From Ceratopteris richardii (lineage: Eukaryota; Streptophyta; Polypodiopsida; Polypodiales; Pteridaceae), in the NCBI GenBank assembly GCA_020310875.1, contig CM035437.1:46497556-46561555 (forward strand): a DNA stretch of 64,000 bases, in the 5' to 3' direction. Below, in pieces: positions 1 through 11,702 of this stretch. Each line of letters starts with the position of its first letter. Positions within the stretch are counted from its first letter, which is position 1. Made by a program: the position numbers and the translations under genes. The notes beneath the pieces were generated by a model. It worked only from the letters and a program-made list of their open reading frames with translations, was not told the origin of the DNA and did no database searches.

Positions 1-2015
1 CCCCTTATCACCCACAAGCCAATGGACAAGCCGAAAGTTCAAATAAAATCTTGTGCACAGTTCTCACTAAAATTGTGAACAATGGTAGATCTGATTGGGA
101 CAAACAATTACATCACGCTTTATGGGCTTTCAGAGTAGCTTACAAGACCGCCATAGGCACTACTCCTTTTAACCTAGTGTATGGGCAGAATGCTATTTTA
201 CCAATTGATTTCCTAATACCCACTCTCAGGGTAGCAACAACCTATGAGTGGAATGGACATGAACTCTCAGCTCAATTGGATCAAATAGAGAAGCTACATG
301 AAAGTAGGTTACAAGCAGTAGCAGGGATTTATGCTGCTAAAAGGCGACAGAAGGCATATTTTGATGCTCATGTTAAAGACAAAAATTTGAAGGCAGGAGA
401 TTTAGTTTTGGCATATACCCTGAAACAACACGCTAAGAAATTGTAGAAAAGAGGATATGGCCCATTAATCATCAATCACATATCCACCAATGGAGCCATC
501 AGCTTAGCAACTCTAGATGGAGAAGTATTGCCAAATTATATTAGTGGATGTCGAGTGAAAAAGTATCTGGAACCATTGACTGAAGAAATGATGTCACGAC
601 TAATAATGGGTAAAAACAGGCACCTAGAGGAAGAAAGAATACGAGAGGAAGCCCGACAAGAAGCACTAGAGCAGATTAGGAAACGAAAAGAGTGGATGAG
701 AGAGAGAGATGAGAGATATCACCAAGGAGAGGAACTCATCCCAATGGCTAATTTTAGAGCCACTGAAAACCTAGGTCAACAAAGGACACAACCATATTTG
801 AATTTGGGAGCCGGGAAAACGGAGTACCACTTAGTGGATGCTCTCATTGACACAGGAGCTGCTATAAGCTGCATCAAATTTTCATTGACTCGGCAACTCA
901 AGGAAGAATTATGTCCATCAAAGGCACAGCTGATTGGAATAGGAGGAAAGATAACCAAGTGTATAGGAGAGATTATCTTGCCTCTACACTTAGGAAACAA
1001 CACAATGGAACAAAAACTCTTAGTATGTCACGATTAGGATTTATTGGAAGAGCTCGTGTTAGGACAAGACTGGATCTACGAATATGAAGTAACTATTCAA
1101 TTGGCCTTAGGATACATCTCGGCCAAGATAGGACATCGTGAAGTATTCAGCATGCTAGACGAACGACCAATCAAAGCCGCAAGGATAGAACCAAAAACTC
1201 ACTCAAAGGAACCCAGTGATGAATGTATGTTCACTAGCACTATGGAAACCCCTTCATCGAGTACTTCAAGTGAGGATACACCGAATTCTGCTTGCACATT
1301 ATCTTCTAATCTAGCAAGTCACAAGAGTATCATTCTATCTGAAAACAGCCTTAGCGAAGAACCACGCACAAGAGAGACTCGTTCTCCAGGTAATCAAAAG
1401 TCGACACCTATTAGAACATACCCCATTCCTTACACTCGACAAGCTTGGATAAAGAAGGACCAAATGGCTTCATATCTTCAACAAAAGAACTACTTGCTAC
1501 ATCAGAAGAAACCACAGGACCAGTATGTAAATCGCTCTGGATGTTCAGTTCCACAAAGAATTGCCAAAGTATGGATTCTTAAGAAGGTGGTAGCCGCCGA
1601 GTCGGACAGAACACAAATGTGGATTCCCAAGTCATGTATTCAAACAACAAGCATCAAGAAGGAAGATTCAAGGCACAAGGAAAATTAGTATGGTCTAAAG
1701 GCAAAACAACCAAAGATGAATAGCTACAGGACAGAGAAAGAGTCTACATGTGCTTCAAAAACCATTCCAAGGTTCAAAAAACAGATAAAGCAGACGTACA
1801 ACATGAGAAGCACCATATTCTTCAGGAATGCTAGGAATACAATCTGCCCCAACAGTGTGAAGCAGATTTGGATGCCGAAAAGCAAGACAAGTTGTATGCA
1901 TCAACCAAGTAATTCGAGTTGCACACATATGGAGTTACCAGAATCCAAAGTATGCATGATAGGGCCACATTACAAGGCCAAGCATTCGGCACGCTATTCT
2001 TCTATTTCAGGATAG
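1..2015 (+). pseudogene. Gyp-A pol 3' part: integrase end, second protease, W-x-P-K tail
   Basis: This is the C-terminal part of a Ty3/gypsy polyprotein, cut by the window edge. One frame starting at base 3 runs to 2015, broken by stop codons at 444, 1035 and 1686. It begins with the integrase segment carrying the catalytic Glu (YHPQANGQAE) and continues through the integrase C-terminal region. A coiled, charged linker follows, then a retropepsin-like domain with D-T-G at 849-857 and a V-L-G-Q-D-W element near 1056-1075. After that comes a basic tail with Trp motifs near 1450, 1572, 1617 and 1868 (WIKK, WILK, WIPK, WMPK). The order matches Gyp-B and Gyp-C. No chromodomain was seen after integrase. 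The family assignment is firm; the protease call for the second domain rests on motif pattern. Confidence 0.85.
1938..1990 (+). other. Conserved pol-ORF3 boundary motif (Gyp-A copy)
   Basis: An AAGTATGCAT stretch is followed by AGGGCCACATTACAAGGCC, in which two GGCC tetramers can pair as a small stem. The same block recurs twice in the matching region of Gyp-C (57747-57790 and 58187-58230). Here it lies at the end of the pol frame, about 300 bases before ORF3. Its function is unknown; an RNA signal is an inference. Confidence 0.5.
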
Positions 2016-2103
2016 TGAAGCACATTTTCCTCTTGGGAAATAGGAGAGCACTTGTACATAATCTAAAGAAAATTATCAAAAAATTAATAACCGCTTCGGC
2101 TAT

Positions 2104-2130
2104 GAACTAACTTTTCTATTTTTCTTTCAG
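2104..2130 (+). promoter_or_regulatory. Candidate 3' splice acceptor before Gyp-A ORF3
   Basis: A CTAAC branch-point-like sequence is followed by an almost pure pyrimidine tract ending in CAG at 2128-2130. This is a textbook acceptor layout. It lies about 170 bases before the first ATG of ORF3, so a spliced subgenomic mRNA for ORF3 is plausible. No transcript evidence is available. Confidence 0.55.
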
Positions 2131-2298
2131 ACAAAAACATAAAAATACCAAAAAAAAAAAACCAGGTATTATCTTTCTCACACCCACGGGGAAGGGACGA
2201 CACCATTCACGCGGCGCAATGTCAATCTTATGAAAGACAAATGAAGGAGGCTTTCTGATACTGTCTTGCCACTAATTCATACTCTATATTGAGTGGAG

Positions 2299-5200
2299 AT
2301 GGCATCTACTAATTCCGAAGCGACTCAAGAGGAAGAGGTTCAACTTCTTCCATTAGAATCAATAACAAAAGCAAGAGGCCATTGGTTTCTGGATGACCAA
2401 CGAGTATCGGATCTTATTTTCATGGCCACTATCAAAATCATGGATAGGCATCACTACTTCCCTATCATGTCCCAAGACTTTAAGACCATCATACAAGGAT
2501 TACCGCGCATGACGGATGTCTGGACACAAGCACGAATGGATGCATTCCTCAGACTACCTATTTATCTACCAGATTTCCAGAGGTGTACGCAAGTGATGAA
2601 TACACTTCAGCCTGCATCGAATAAGATGTCAGTTCCGGAGGCACGAGTATTGGATAAAGTTGGTGCCTAGAAGACAATTCAATTCACTCATGAGCTGATT
2701 AAAAAGGCTTTTGGATGGAATCAAGAAGGACTCACAAATATCAAAGATGAATGTCATGATCCCAAAAAGAGATCCTTTTTGGACATCAACAGAACGGACA
2801 TTGAAGATGCTATTTGCTTAGTGCACCAGCACTTTTGTTTTCCAAGCATGCATAGATATACAACACCTCAAAAGATCGTGGTGCAACTGCTCTCACATGC
2901 TATGAGGCAAGTCGAAAATCAAGTAAATATGACTCCCTATGTTCAAGAACGTCTATTTGAAGCAAAAAAGAAGTGGGGTCAGAAAAAGTTTCTGAATGGT
3001 AGTTCGGCCTTGACCCTACTTATTTATGAGGCACTGGATATGAAGAACTGCTTGCGTGTGATGCCAACCTCAGTAGAGCTCGCCAAATATGCCAAGTCAG
3101 CGACGCTTCCAAAGAAAAAGAATACAGTCATCTCTATGGACGAAGCAGGAACCAGTTCAAAGAAACCCATGAGGGATACAAAGCATCTTAGGGAGGAAGA
3201 AGCCCAGGCTACACCCAATCAAAGAGGACACACATTTCCACAAATTCCTGGGACCCAACAACCAATTACTAAAAGAGATCTCTCTGCTGCCCTAGAAGAA
3301 ACACATCAGTATATGCGGGGGCAAGTAAATTTGAATATCCAAGGTCACCATTACAAGCAAGCCAACAAAGAAAGGAGAATGAAAGATAAATAATAGAGTC
3401 CTGAACAAGTGGCCAAATATAAAGAATTAGGTTTAGAAGATTCTAGCTCTGATGCAGAATCCAGTCACGAAAAAGACACCTTGGATACGGATATACAAAT
3501 AGAAACGCACAATGAAGATTGGATAGAGATTAATCAAGTCGAAGTCACACCGGACAACCAACAGTCATAAGCAAAGAACATAGAACAACCCCGTGACAAC
3601 GTGCATGTGATTCAATTGAATGACCAATCAAAGATAAGCGTGAAAGAAGTTCCCGTGACAAATCAAGCTCCCATGCCACCTCTCAAAGAAGAAATACAAA
3701 CTCCAATGAACGCAGACTCAGGACTACTACAAAACAAAGAGCCAACTGTGATTGAAGTGCCAGATGATACACCTCAAGGGAAGATTGACCACATGGAGGC
3801 TGAGCCAAGGATCCAACTTCATATCAGGCAGCCCCATGACACCACATTACATGTGGCCCAAGGGAAAGATGTGACAACAGGAGCAGAACTAGTATCCTAC
3901 CACTTGGTTAAATGTGGATGTCACTCAATTAAAACTTGTTGTCAAGCAAATGATCCAAACGGCCATGGATACACAACAACAAATGATGGATACAGATGCA
4001 GATTACGACAAGGCCATGAGGGAAAAGAATGAGTTTCAAATTATGAGTGAACAACTATCTACACAACTCATCCAAGCCCAGAAAGAAATTGCAACCAAAG
4101 AAACGGAGTTGCACGCAGTCAAATCACAATGTGATACATTGATGAACCAGCATCATCAGCTACAAACACAACTGATGGAGTTACAAAGACAGCATGAAGC
4201 CAGTGAAGCAGATAAGGAGAGGATAAAAGCTAGAAGCAACTTACTTGAAACACAACTCAAGATGTATATGGAGGAAAATGACAATTTACGAAACCAAAAT
4301 AAAGAACTGATGAAGTCATTGCTATATGACCAACCTATAGAAAAACAAGAGACAACAGATATTGACCAAAAAGAAGTAAGCGCTCAAATTGAGAAATATG
4401 CAGATTTGCTGAAACAAGAACAAGCATTGAGAGAAGAATGGGAACGTAAGTACACTCAAGACACAAATGAGCTCAAAAAGCAATTGAATACGGCCCATGG
4501 AAAACTTGCAGCGAGTTATAGTGAAAATATGGATCATGTAGCAGAAATTGGTAACAAATTGCTTGCAGCAAAAGAAGCACTTAGGTAGCAATGCAAGAAG
4601 TAAAAGAAAAGACTGAGGGCTTAGCCCAATTAGAGACCAAAACAGAAGAGAAAGCATCAATCGGGACACCAGTAGAGCCAAGACTAGAGAATCCTACTGA
4701 CGAGGTAGAGGAACTTCCTCTATCTCCCCCGATTTATAATTCTCCAATAAAAGAGCAGATGGCGGAACCAAATGATGATCATCCAATGCCATATACTGTA
4801 GAAATAAGTCAGAAGGAACGGGCACTATTGGTGTCCCGGTTGACAGAAAATTTTGAAGATGAAGTCATCAAAGTCATGAAAGAAGCAAAGATTAAAGGTA
4901 AAGACTTAGAGAAGATCATGAAGCCTTTCTACATTTCGTACGGAGTGATGAAAGAGAAAACAAGACAATACATCAAAAAGATCACATAGAAAAATCCATA
5001 CGAATAGCTGTACTTCAAACATGACACATTCACTTATACTCAAGAAGAATTTGAAGCGGCGCAGCCTGTTTGGAGAAGAAAATTTTTGGAGAAACATCCT
5101 ACATTACGGGTGCACTGGCAAGCGGCACCATATTTATTACAGGTAAATCCTTCTTTTTATCCAACACCACGGTGCAGAGAAGCACGAGAATTTTTGGATA

Positions 5201-5685
5201 TGCAAAAGACCGGTGTAATCAATAAACAGTGGCTAAACTATCCACTACTTCCAAGTCCACCGCATAACTATCTACCAACGGAGGATTATATGGTAAAGAC
5301 CATCGAATTTTGGCTGCAGAGTTATGCAACAGTACTAGATTTAACTATCAAGATGACAAATAAAATACTCAGTATGATACTCACAATATTGAAGGTCTTC
5401 AAACATGCGGCATATACATTTTTGAACTTCATTGGCATTACTCAGGGAATAGACATTCTCGTTTTTTATTTGTCTATTATGCCTAGCTGCCCTACCATAA
5501 TGGCCTATTATTCCAGACTCATGTTTTTGCCAAGTACATACATGCAGACGTTCGAAGAAGCCTTTTTCACAGGTTTTTTTGAAATTGATTCAGAAATCTT
5601 CTTAAAGATGTCATCCAACTTGAATGCCAGATTAGTGGCATATGAATTGAGCTTCTTCGCCGATCATAGACAACCGCCACATGAC
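2299..5685 (+). pseudogene. Gyp-A ORF3 (env-position protein), decayed
   Basis: This is a decayed relative of the 1359-codon Gyp-B ORF3. The ATG at 2299 is preferred over the upstream GTG at 2293. The frame holds stops at 2668, 3391 and 3568, shifts frame near 3900-4590, then returns with a further stop near 4987. Recognisable blocks are a globular N-terminal region (the stretch around AICLVHQHFCFP aligns with AIHLRMVMQHFAFP in Gyp-B), a long Gln/Glu/Lys-rich coiled coil at about 3914-4588, and a C-terminal globular region whose YMQTFEEAFFTGFFEIDSEI segment matches Gyp-B. The Pro/Thr/Ser-rich middle of Gyp-B is much reduced. The reading is cut at 5685 by Cop-1. Function unknown; no signal peptide or obvious membrane segment pair was seen. 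Confidence 0.75.
5681..5685. repeat. Target-site duplication ATGAC, left copy (Cop-1)
   Basis: ATGAC sits directly before the left LTR and again at 11173-11177 directly after the right LTR. It proves that Cop-1 inserted into Gyp-A ORF3. Confidence 0.95.
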
Positions 5686-6064
5686 TGTCACGAGGAAGGA
5701 GATAAGGAAGAGAGCTCACACACACACTCTCACTCTCAAGGAGAAGCACACACATAGATCGAGGCAAGGAAGAATGATCTTCTTCTTCTTCTTCTATTAC
5801 ATAAAAGGAATGTACAAGAATGACCTAAAAACAAGAATACAACCAGTGCAATATATAAAGACCAATACATAAGGAAAAACCTAATGTCCGCGAATGAGTG
5901 AGCTGGCAAGAAACAAATGTGCCATCACTCTCGGTAGATAAATCTAATAAAGCTCAATGAAGTATCCCTGACATATACCGGCGTGACCACTATACATGTC
6001 AGAGAAACGAAAAACTGATACGTGTCATCCTGGATCATCACATGTTGAGCTTGATATCTCAACA
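5686..6064 (-). repeat. Cop-1 3' LTR
   Basis: 379 bases; read on the minus strand it starts TGTTGAGATATC and ends CGTGACA. It contains a CA-dinucleotide run and a TTC run (as read on the plus strand). Relative to the 5' LTR it has an extra six-base CA insertion. Confidence 0.93.
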
Positions 6065-9000
6065 CTCCCCCTCAAGCTCAATGCCATATCCTGTAATCCA
6101 AGCATCTTCCGAAACTTCTTCAACTTCTCAGCTCCAAGTGCTCTGGTGAAAATATCAGCAACCTGCTCATCTGTTCTCACATAAACAAGATCAATATCAC
6201 CTGCTAATACCTTCTCTCTGATGAAGTGATAATGTACCTCGATATGCTTTGTTCTAGCATGGAAAACAGGGTTCCGTGCTAACTGTATGCTGCTAAGATT
6301 ATCACAATAGATAGTGATAGGCTTTTGCACTTCCACACCTAAATCTATAAGTAACATCTCTAGCCATGATGCCTCACATGCTGCCATTGTAGCACCTCTA
6401 TACTCAGCCTCTGTACTCGACAAAGCAACAGTGGGTTGCTTCTTACTGCTCCATGTAATAGTTCCAGCTCCAAGTGAGAAACGAAAGCCACTAGTAGATC
6501 TTCTATTTGGAGTACTACCAGCCCAATCTGCATCGGTGTATCCATGAATCTGCAAATCTACACCAGCTTCATAAAACAATGCATAATCCAAAGTAGCACT
6601 CACATAACATAGAGTGCGCCTCAGAGCATCCAAATGTGGCTTCCTGGGAACCTGCATAAACTGACTTTCAAGTCCAACAGTATAACTTAGATCAGGCCTT
6701 GTAATTGTGAGATATATAAGACTTCCCACAATTTTCCTGTACATAGTAGCATTTCCAATGCTTCACTTGATGTAGTATCCAATTTCAAATTCTGATCTAA
6801 TGGCATAGAAATTGGCTTACAATCAGCCATACCATACTTTTGCAGCATATTCAAGGCATATTGCCTTTGCGACATCCTTTCTGTATGTATAAACTCAATG
6901 CCCAAGAAATAGCGCAGCACACCAATATCTTTCATGTCGAATTCCTGCATAAGAAGTTTCTTTACCTCTTTGATGCTTTGTTCATTATCACCACCTACAA
7001 TCAGGTCATCAACATAAATAGCCACAATAGTGATGCCATCATCAGCCTTCCTTGCATATAGTGAGTGATCTGCATCACACATAGAGAACCCAATGTTGGT
7101 TAAGTAATCAGCAGTCCTTGCATGCCATGCACGAGGGGCTTGCTTCAGCCCATACAAAGCCTTTTGCAACCTGCAAACATATTCTGGATGCTTTGAATCT
7201 TCATATCCTTGTGGCTGGTCCATATATACTTCTTCCTGTAACTCACCATGTAGGAAAACATTCTTCACATCCATCTGATGCAAAGTCCATCCTTTTGCTG
7301 TAGCTAATGCAACAAGTGTTCTGACAGTAGACATTTTAGCTACAGGGCTGAATGTTTCCTCATAATCAATGCCATATGTTTGTGCATAACCTTTAGCTAG
7401 CAATCATGCTTTATACATGCTTATGCTACCATCAGCATTATGCTTTACCTTGTAAACCCATTTGCAGCCTATGGATTTCTTTCCTTGCGGCAATGGAACC
7501 AACTTCCATGTATCATTTCCAGTGCAGCCATCTCCTCATCCATAGCTTTTTCCCAATCTGCATTACCAATTGCATCTTCAAAACAAGAAGGTTCAACATC
7601 TTGTATTACCTTTGTCATGTAGGCACAATGGCGAGCCATGTAACTATCATATGTCAATCGTTGCACTGAATTACGCATCCTCCCAGATCTTCTTGGTCCT
7701 GGGTCACTTCTTCTTGTATCATCTGCATGTGCCCTTCTTACTCCTGGAGTCTTCACAGAGGGCAATCCAAGTTCCTCATCAGACTTTTTTCTGAACCACT
7801 TGAATCTCCATCAACGTCTTCAAAACCTTCACATGTTTTATGACCAGCAAAAAGCTTTTCTTTACCTTTCTTGGATGTATTTGATGAATTTGCTGGACTG
7901 AAATTCCCACGTAATCTTCCACTCCATGGATTTGAGTTGGAACTATTGCTTGGTGATGCATCTGGTCCACTCAAAACCTGAGATTCTGCACTTGATTTTT
8001 TAGCATTTTCTTTGTCATTTGGTTCAAGACTTAGTCCTTCTTTGGCATCTGCATAGAAGCTTGACATTTCATCAAATACCACATCTCTGCTCACCTTCAC
8101 CTGTTGTGTGAGTGGGTTATAACATTTGTACCCCTTTTGCTCAAGGGAATATCCAATGAAGACACATTTTTCTGCTTTCGGATCAAGCTTCGTCCTCAAC
8201 TCATCTGGAACATGTACATATGCAATACAGCCAAAAACTTTCAGATGTGATAAGTTTGGCTTTTTTACCTGTAAATTTCTCTTCAGGTGTAACTTGATGT
8301 ACAGCAGTAGTCAAAGTTCTATTCATGATGTATATAGCAGTATGCACAGCTTCTGCCCAATAACAATGAGGCATATTCTTTTCAGCCATCAAGGCTCTTA
8401 CTATTTCTGCAATATGTCTATTTTTGCGTTTAGCAACACCATTCTGTTGTGGTGTGTACCTACATGAAAACTGATGCCAAATTCCATGATTTTTTAGAAA
8501 ACTGTTGAACTCATTTGACATGTATTCACCTCCTCCATCAGATCTTAATGTTTGAATGTACTTCCTTGTCTGCTTTTCCACCATAGCTTTAAAATTCTAG
8601 AAGTGAGTGAACACCTCGCTCTTCTCTTTCATGAAGTATACCCATACTTTGCGTGTATGATCGTCAATGAAGGTAATATAAAACCTGCAACCACCCATAG
8701 ATGTGGTCTTTGCTGGACCCCAAACATCTGTATGTACTACTTCTAGTACATTCTCACTAACATGCTTGTCATGTGGAAATGATGCTCTTGACTGTTTACC
8801 AAATTGACATGCTGCACATACCTTTTGCATTTCTGCAACTTTGAAATTTGGTAGTCCATGGACAGTCTCCTTTGACTGCATCATTTTCAGCCTTTGCAAG
8901 TTTGCATGTCCAATCCGTTTGTGCCATATCTCTATATCTGCAATAACTCCTGCACCTTTTGCAAACATGGCTGCATTCATTTCAGGAATCTTCACATTTA

Positions 9001-10345
9001 AGGTGAACATCCTACCCACTTTGTTTCCTTTGGCAACCAATCGTCCATCCTGCTTGTACTCTTCTACATATAATCCATCAGCATTGAACCTGACTTGTAA
9101 TCCCTGGTCAACCATTTGTCCAACAGAAACCAGATTCTTTGTTATATTTGGAACATGCAACACATCCGCAAGATGTTTTACCTTCCTGTCCTCCATAGAT
9201 AATGCTATGTTTCCTGTATGCTCAATAGGATGCGATGTATCATCACCTGTTTCAACATATCCAGGAACTGGCATTTTTTGCAAACTACTAAACCATTCTG
9301 CATGACTGGTCATGTTATTTGAAGCACCTGAATCAACATACCAGACATTATCATTTGATTTTGAAACACCAGCAGACATCGTATTCACCATGTGATGTTG
9401 AACCATAAACAGCTTCTCAGAATCATCTGCACTTGTGGATGCATAGTTGTTTTGCTGCCTTCTGTTATTTTGATTCTTTAACCTGCAATCACGTTCAAAG
9501 TGTCCACGTTTACCACAATTCCAGCATCCTTTACTATCATTACCTGAATCATTTCTTTGGAAATTTCTGCGACCTCTTTGGCTCCCCCTGCCTCGAAACT
9601 GTCCTCTTCCTCTTGCATGATTCTGTTGTTGACCTTGGTCTTGGTTACTGTTTCCTCTTCCACTTCCAAAACCTCGACCTCTGCCTCTTCCTCTGCCAAA
9701 GTAGAATACCTACTCAGAATTGGGCTTTCCTTGGGAGTTTGAGTCCTCACCAAGATTCTTTTCTTCAATAAGCATAGATACCAGATCAGCAAAATTCAGA
9801 ATATTTTCCGTGGTCTGTATAGAAGTTCTGAACTGCTTATATGTAGCTCCTAAACCACGAAGGCACACTTCCACCTTATCATCATCATCTACATTCACGC
9901 CAATAGATGCAAGTGACTCACATATGCTTTTGATTTTTAGAGTGTAGTCACTTACCGACATGCTCTTTTTCTCCAATGTATGCAGCTCGTTCTTGAGTTG
10001 CAATTTCCGTGCCTTTGTATTGGTCTCGTACAAAGTGACCAAACTGTTCCAAGCCTCTTTTGGAGTTTTGGCATCTTGTATGTGTCCAATCATGCTATCC
10101 TGTATGCTAACAGATAGCCAATACATTACCTTTCGTGCTCCTTGATTCCATTCCTCATATGCTCTTAACTGTTCTGCAGTCTGATTCCTTTCTGGTAACT
10201 GCGGAGCATTTTCATTCTCTCCTTCGATATACTTCTAGTAGCCTTTTCCCATCAGGATATTCGTCATTCTGAATCTCCAAGCATGGAAGTTGTTCTTCTC
10301 CAGCTTATCACTCATAAGCTGACTCATTCCATTTGCGTTTGCCAT
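6025..10345 (-). pseudogene. Cop-1 gag-pol polyprotein, disabled
   Basis: The ATG at 10345 (minus) starts a UBN2-type gag, followed by a Gly/Arg-rich stretch and a canonical CCHC knuckle (CWNCGKRGHFERDC) near 9490-9530. The aspartic protease D-S-G is near 9335. Integrase follows with its HHCC region and DDE core, then RT with YVDD near 7003-7014, and RNase H with TDADW and STEAEY motifs. Stops lie at about 10235, 9711 and 8594. The reading frame changes near 8200-8270, 7757, 7430 and 6730. The integrase Glu expected in the QNGVAE motif reads Lys here (QQNGVAKRKN, near 8430). The last codons run through the polypurine tract into the LTR, as in many plant copia elements. Confidence 0.9.
6065..6080 (-). 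other. Cop-1 polypurine tract
   Basis: On the minus strand a GAGGGGGAG tract lies immediately before the 3' LTR, the expected primer site for plus-strand DNA synthesis. The polyprotein frame runs through it. Confidence 0.85.
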
Positions 10346-10780
10346 TTCTACAACAATTCACAACACCGCATCACACTACAAGCATCACTTCTGCTTGAAC
10401 ACTATCGCACTATGACGTGATAGCTCGATCTCAGAAAAACACAATTTTCGTGTATCAACAGTACACGGAATCGCTTGAAATTCTGGATCTGGAATATATG
10501 AGTGTCGCCGAACACAACGCAAGTTACAGTTTCTGAAACTGACCTAGTTTTTCAGTGGGCCCCACCTTGCAGGCTTCGAAACGGAGGTCGAGATGGCTCC
10601 GAAACTTCGATCTGACAAAAACAAGTGACCCTAAAGGGATAACTCTCGAAAATATTTTTAGGTCTTCTACCTTCACGGTGATTTTCATAGCAAACGGAGT
10701 CCGTTTGTGAAATCGCGTTTTCTCTACGCCTTTCCGCGTAGTCCTCACCGTCGCCTTCTCTACGAGCTCTCTACACCCAC

Positions 10781-10796
10781 ACTGGCTCTGATACCA
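10781..10796 (-). other. Cop-1 primer-binding site (tRNA-iMet type)
   Basis: On the minus strand TGGTATCAGAGCCAGT directly follows the 5' LTR. TGGTATCAGAGC is the standard plant copia site complementary to initiator tRNA-Met. Confidence 0.92.
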
Positions 10797-11172
10797 TGTC
10801 ACGAGGAAGGAGATAAGGAAGAGAGCTCACACACACACTCTCACTCTCAAGGAGAAGCATAGATTGAGGCAAGGAAGAATGATCTTCTTCTTCTTCTTCT
10901 ATTACATAAAAGGAATGTACAAGAATGACCTAAAAACAAGAATACAACCAATGCAATATATAAAGACCAGTACATAAAGAAAAACCTAATGTCTGCGAAT
11001 GAGTGAGCTGGCAAGAAACAAATGTGCCATCACTCTCGGTAGATAAATCTAATAAAGCTCAATGAAGTATCCCTGACATATACCGGCGTGACCACTATAC
11101 ATGTCAGAGAAACAAAAAACTGATACGTGTCATCCTAGATCATCACATGTTGAGCTCCTTGATATCTCAACA
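10797..11172 (-). repeat. Cop-1 5' LTR
   Basis: 376 bases, near-identical to 5686-6064, with TG...CA ends in element orientation. It is followed by the ATGAC target duplication at 11173-11177. Confidence 0.93.
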
Positions 11173-11702
11173 ATGACGGTGTAAAAGCAGAATAGTGGAA
11201 GCAGCTAATGATACGTGAAGCCAATCTGCTTAATGAAACTTGTTTGGATTAGTCTTTGCCTTGTTTGCACTCTTTGAGTAATTCATTTGCATTGATCGTC
11301 ATTTGAATGCATGTCTTCATACACTCGGCTAGGTTTTGATACTCATTGGATTGATAATTAAAGCATGAATCCCCACTATATGCACTTGAAGGGGATTGAG
11401 GTATAGTCTCTTTCTCCACAAGTCCCTAAGTTGGTTCTTAGGTACACACTAGGGTAGACGACATGATCCTTTCTAGCAGTGTGCTTTGTGCATGCCATTC
11501 TATCAGGTTGTAAAGTGGTAAAATGAGGAAGGACACCTTTATTTATAGCCTTTCACTTAAGAATTGTCGTGTTCACATTTAAATGGATAAAAATTAGTTT
11601 TAAGACATTAAAAGTATATTCACAAAAGCATTAAAATTTTATTTGAGGTGAAAGGAGTTATAAAAACCTTGAAAAAAATAATGCATTTTAAGAGTTTGGA
11701 AA
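11173..11702 (+). other. End of Gyp-A ORF3, then unassigned AT-rich DNA
   Basis: The first 60 or so bases may continue the Gyp-A ORF3 frame (a weak match to the W-x-x-L-x-x-N-L region of the Gyp-D tail). No polypurine tract or Gyp-type LTR follows, so Gyp-A appears truncated here. From about 11240 to 11702 I see no gene. Confidence 0.4.

Larger units (their letters stand above)
5686..11172 (-). mobile_element. Cop-1, complete Ty1/copia retrotransposon
   Basis: This is a 5.5 kb minus-strand element with two LTRs, flanking ATGAC duplications, a tRNA-iMet-type primer site, a polypurine tract and a gag-protease-integrase-RT-RNase H order typical of Ty1/copia. The two LTRs differ at about seven bases plus two small indels by eye (about 2%), so the insertion is fairly recent. 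The coding region carries several stops and frameshifts, so this copy is not expected to be autonomous. It interrupts the C-terminal region of Gyp-A ORF3. Confidence 0.95.
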
